From NCBI GenBank assembly GCA_000496215.1, contig KI543195.1, forward strand, positions 17,278 to 24,940: 7,663 nucleotides of DNA, given 5' to 3'. Both the position numbers and the translations under genes were made by a program. Origin of the DNA: an uncultured archaeon A07HN63. Lineage in GTDB: Archaea; Halobacteriota; Halobacteria; Halobacteriales; Haloferacaceae. A model generated the notes under the pieces. The model was not told the origin of the DNA and ran no database searches. It saw only the letters and a program-made list of their open reading frames with translations. Positions 6,081-7,663 of this stretch are shown in pieces. Position 1 is the first letter of the stretch. Every line of letters begins with the position of its first letter.

Positions 6081-6753
6081 CGGCGGTCACCTCCTCGGCG
6101 TCGGCGGCTTGCTCCGCGGTGTCGACGACGGCCTCGCGCAACTCGCTGGTGGCGGCTTCTGGATCGTCGGCGGCCGTGATCGCGCTGATCACCGCGACCG
6201 CGGTTGCACCGGCCTGTACCGGCCCGCTGGCGTTCTCGGGGGTGATCCCGCCGATAGCGACGACCGGGATCGTGACCGCCTCAACGATCCTGGCGAGTTG
6301 GTCGACACCGATACCGTCGTCGGCCGTCTCGGCGTCGGGTTTCGAGTCCGTGCCGTAGACCGCGCCGACACCGAGGTAGTCCGCGCCGCTGATCGCTGCC
6401 AGCCGGGCCTCCGAAACGGTCGACACCGACACGCCGACCGTTGCCTCGGGACCAAGGATCTCGCGGGCCGTGGACGCGGAGAGATCCGATTGCCCGAGGT
6501 GGACGCCGTCGGCACCGACCGCGTGGGCGAGATCGATCCGGTCGTTGACGATCAGATCGACGCCGGCGTCGCTCGTCAGTTCGCGGAGCCGCTGGCCGAG
6601 TTCGTACCGCTCGTCAAGCGAGCGGCCCTTCTCGCGGAGCTGGACCGCATCGACGCCGCCGTCGATGGCGGCCTCGACGATCGCCTCGGTCGGCCGGCCG
6701 TTTGAGAGGGACTGCTGTGTGACGAGGTACGTCCGCCACTGATAGGGGGTCAT
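6073..6753 (-). CDS. thiE: Thiamine-phosphate synthase ThiE
   Basis: A TIM-barrel enzyme of 226 residues, the usual length. It joins hydroxymethylpyrimidine diphosphate and thiazole phosphate to make thiamine phosphate. Motifs in order are VQLREKG (37-43), IVNDRIDLA (68-76), ADGVHLGQSD (81-90), GVSVST (107-112), GADYLGVGAVYGTDSKPDA (123-141) and VAIGGIT (165-171), covering the pyrophosphate, Mg2+ and thiazole-phosphate sites of the family. The C-terminal 25 residues are acidic and Ala-rich. The frame stays open upstream to 7095, but that part is antisense to the MATE gene; the ATG at 6753 begins the family's normal N-terminus (WRTYLVTQ). It is the first gene of the thiE-thiM operon. It could be controlled through the dyad found at its promoter position. 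Confidence 0.95.
   Translation of the reverse strand: MTPYQWRTYLVTQQSLSNGRPTEAIVEAAIDGGVDAVQLREKGRSLDERYELGQRLRELTSDAGVDLIVNDRIDLAHAVGADGVHLGQSDLSASTAREILGPEATVGVSVSTVSEARLAAISGADYLGVGAVYGTDSKPDAETADDGIGVDQLARIVEAVTIPVVAIGGITPENASGPVQAGATAVAVISAITAADDPEAATSELREAVVDTAEQAADAEEVTADD
6087..6094 (-). promoter_or_regulatory. Strong Shine-Dalgarno site of thiM, inside thiE
   Basis: On the minus strand this reads GGAGGTGA, a match to the 3' end of archaeal 16S rRNA, and it lies inside the last codons of thiE. Six bases separate it from the thiM ATG at 6080 (nine from the end of the GGAGG core). It fixes the thiM start and explains how thiM is translated from the thiE mRNA. Confidence 0.75.
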
Positions 6754-6775
6754 GAGGACGATTACCGTGTGCGCG

Positions 6776-6788
6776 GTAAGCGGCTTAC
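6776..6788. promoter_or_regulatory. Palindrome at the thiE promoter position, possible operator
   Basis: GTAAGC-G-GCTTAC is a perfect 6-bp dyad with a 1-bp centre. The centre is 29 bp upstream of the thiE ATG, exactly where the TATA/BRE of a leaderless gene would sit, and it lies within the 88-bp region shared with the divergent MATE gene. No strong TATA consensus overlaps it. A bound regulator there would block thiE transcription. A thiamine-responsive repressor such as archaeal ThiR is an attractive candidate, but no match to a known operator can be claimed. I see no TPP-riboswitch core between the dyad and thiE. Confidence 0.35.
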
Positions 6789-6841
6789 GGTCCTCGGCGG
6801 AACCAATAGCGACAAACGGCCACGCACCGAAGTCGGCGCGA

Positions 6842-7663
6842 ATGGCTGGCCTCGCCGACCGGCTCGCGGCGGCGGTTTCGACGCTGCTCTCGCAGGTGGC
6901 GACGCTGCTGTCGCGGCTGGGCGTCATCGAACGCGACCGGCTGACCGCGACAGCCGATCTCGCGTGGCCGCGGGTGCTCACCGGGTTCGCCATCATGTCG
7001 AAACAGACCGCCGACCTCGCCATGGTTGGGTCGGTACTCGGCGCGCCGGCGGTCGCGGGACTGGCCTTCGCCGGCGCATACTGGACGGTCGGCAAGTTCG
7101 TCGCTATCGGGCTCGCGGGCGGGACGGTCGGGCTGGTCTCACAGAACTACGGCGGCGGCGAGTCCGCCCGCGCGGCCCTGCTGGTCAAACAGAGCGTCTG
7201 GGTCGCCCTCGCGCTGGCGGTCCCGGTCGTCGTCGGCTTCGTCACGTTCGCCGACTCGCTGATCGCCCTCCTGAGCAGCGACGCCGCCGCGGTCGGTTAC
7301 GGCACCACCTACCTCGGGATCGTCGCACCCGCGCTCGTCTTCGAGTTTCTGAACATGATCGCCAGCCGGACCTACGCCGGCGTCAGCGACACGTTCACGC
7401 CGATGGTGGTGCGGGCCGGCGGCGCGGTGCTAAACGTCGCCCTCAGCGGCACGCTGATCTTCGGGCTCGGGATGGGCGTCGCCGGCGCGGCGATCGGGAC
7501 TGCGGTTGCGACGGCAACGGTCACGCTGACGTTCTCGTGGGGCATGTTCGGCCGGTCGTATTTCGGCCGCGGTGCCAGCCCGGTCGCCCTCTCGCTGGCC
7601 GGGCCACAGACTCGACCGCGAGCTACTGGGTGAGTTGCTCCGGGTGTCGACGCCGCTGATCGC
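6842..7663 (+). CDS. MATE-family multidrug/cation efflux transporter, frameshifted and cut by the window edge
   Basis: This is the N-terminal half of a MATE exporter, which normally has about 450-480 residues and 12 helices; such proteins expel organic cations or other compounds using Na+ or H+. From the ATG at 6842 about six hydrophobic segments follow. The family-like region MVGSVLGAPAVAGLAFAGAY (61-80) leads to GLAGGTVGLVSQNYGGGE (90-107). The opened frame stops at 7633 after 263 residues, but from 7602 the neighbouring frame reads GHRLDRELLGELLRVSTPLI, the usual start of the second MATE half. The frames join if one G of the GGG at 7601-7603 is removed. This is therefore a frameshift (sequencing error or real pseudogene) rather than a natural end. 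The frame is open upstream to 6752, but that part lies opposite the thiE start. A weak CAATAG at 6804-6809 is the only TATA-like candidate. The gene is divergent from thiE. Confidence 0.85.

Noticed and set aside
5253..6179. Plus-strand ORF of 308 codons opposite thiM
   Set aside because: Antisense shadow of a clear ThiM with all motifs present on the other strand.
6754..6841. TPP riboswitch upstream of thiE
   Set aside because: No sequence resembling the conserved CUGAGA and ACC-GAACCUGAU core was found, and the leader is probably too short to hold one.
6754..7095. N-terminal extension of thiE by 114 residues
   Set aside because: The extension is antisense to the MATE gene, Ser/Arg/Ala-rich, and ThiE has its normal length and N-terminus from the ATG at 6753.

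Overview
The window looks like chromosomal DNA from an extremely halophilic archaeon (class Halobacteria). It is very GC-rich, so long antisense shadow ORFs run opposite most genes. The predicted soluble proteins are rich in Asp and Glu. Several genes have a TATA-like element about 27-31 nt upstream of the start codon and no Shine-Dalgarno site, as in haloarchaeal leaderless transcripts. It also carries the three-gene set for the C50 carotenoid bacterioruberin. The genus cannot be told from this sequence.

Left part (about 179-3573, minus strand): a carotenoid operon in the order crtD, lyeJ, cruF, then a 62-residue membrane protein of unknown function. crtD/lyeJ overlap as TGATG and lyeJ/cruF as GTGA; the small gene follows cruF after 4 nt. 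Together CrtD, LyeJ and CruF convert lycopene to bacterioruberin: LyeJ adds C5 units and hydrates the ends, CrtD desaturates, and CruF performs the final hydration.

Middle (3574-5219, plus strand): a 158-bp divergent promoter region separates crtD from two tandem genes. Each encodes one MgtE/SLC41-type membrane domain of about 190 residues, without the N and CBS domains of bacterial MgtE. They probably form a two-subunit divalent-cation transporter. A separately promoted 54-residue zinc-ribbon protein follows and converges on thiM.

Right part (5244-7663): thiE and thiM form a minus-strand operon with an 8-nt overlap, encoding thiamine-phosphate synthase and hydroxyethylthiazole kinase for thiamine salvage and synthesis. 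A perfect 6-bp dyad lies where the thiE promoter should be. Divergent from thiE is a MATE-family exporter gene. Its reading frame breaks near 7601 and resumes in another frame up to the window edge.

The coding content is mostly known families. The points most worth a second look are the MATE frameshift, the small membrane gene attached to the bacterioruberin operon, the split MgtE pair, and the thiE dyad. I saw no tRNA, rRNA, CRISPR array, insertion sequence or phage signature.
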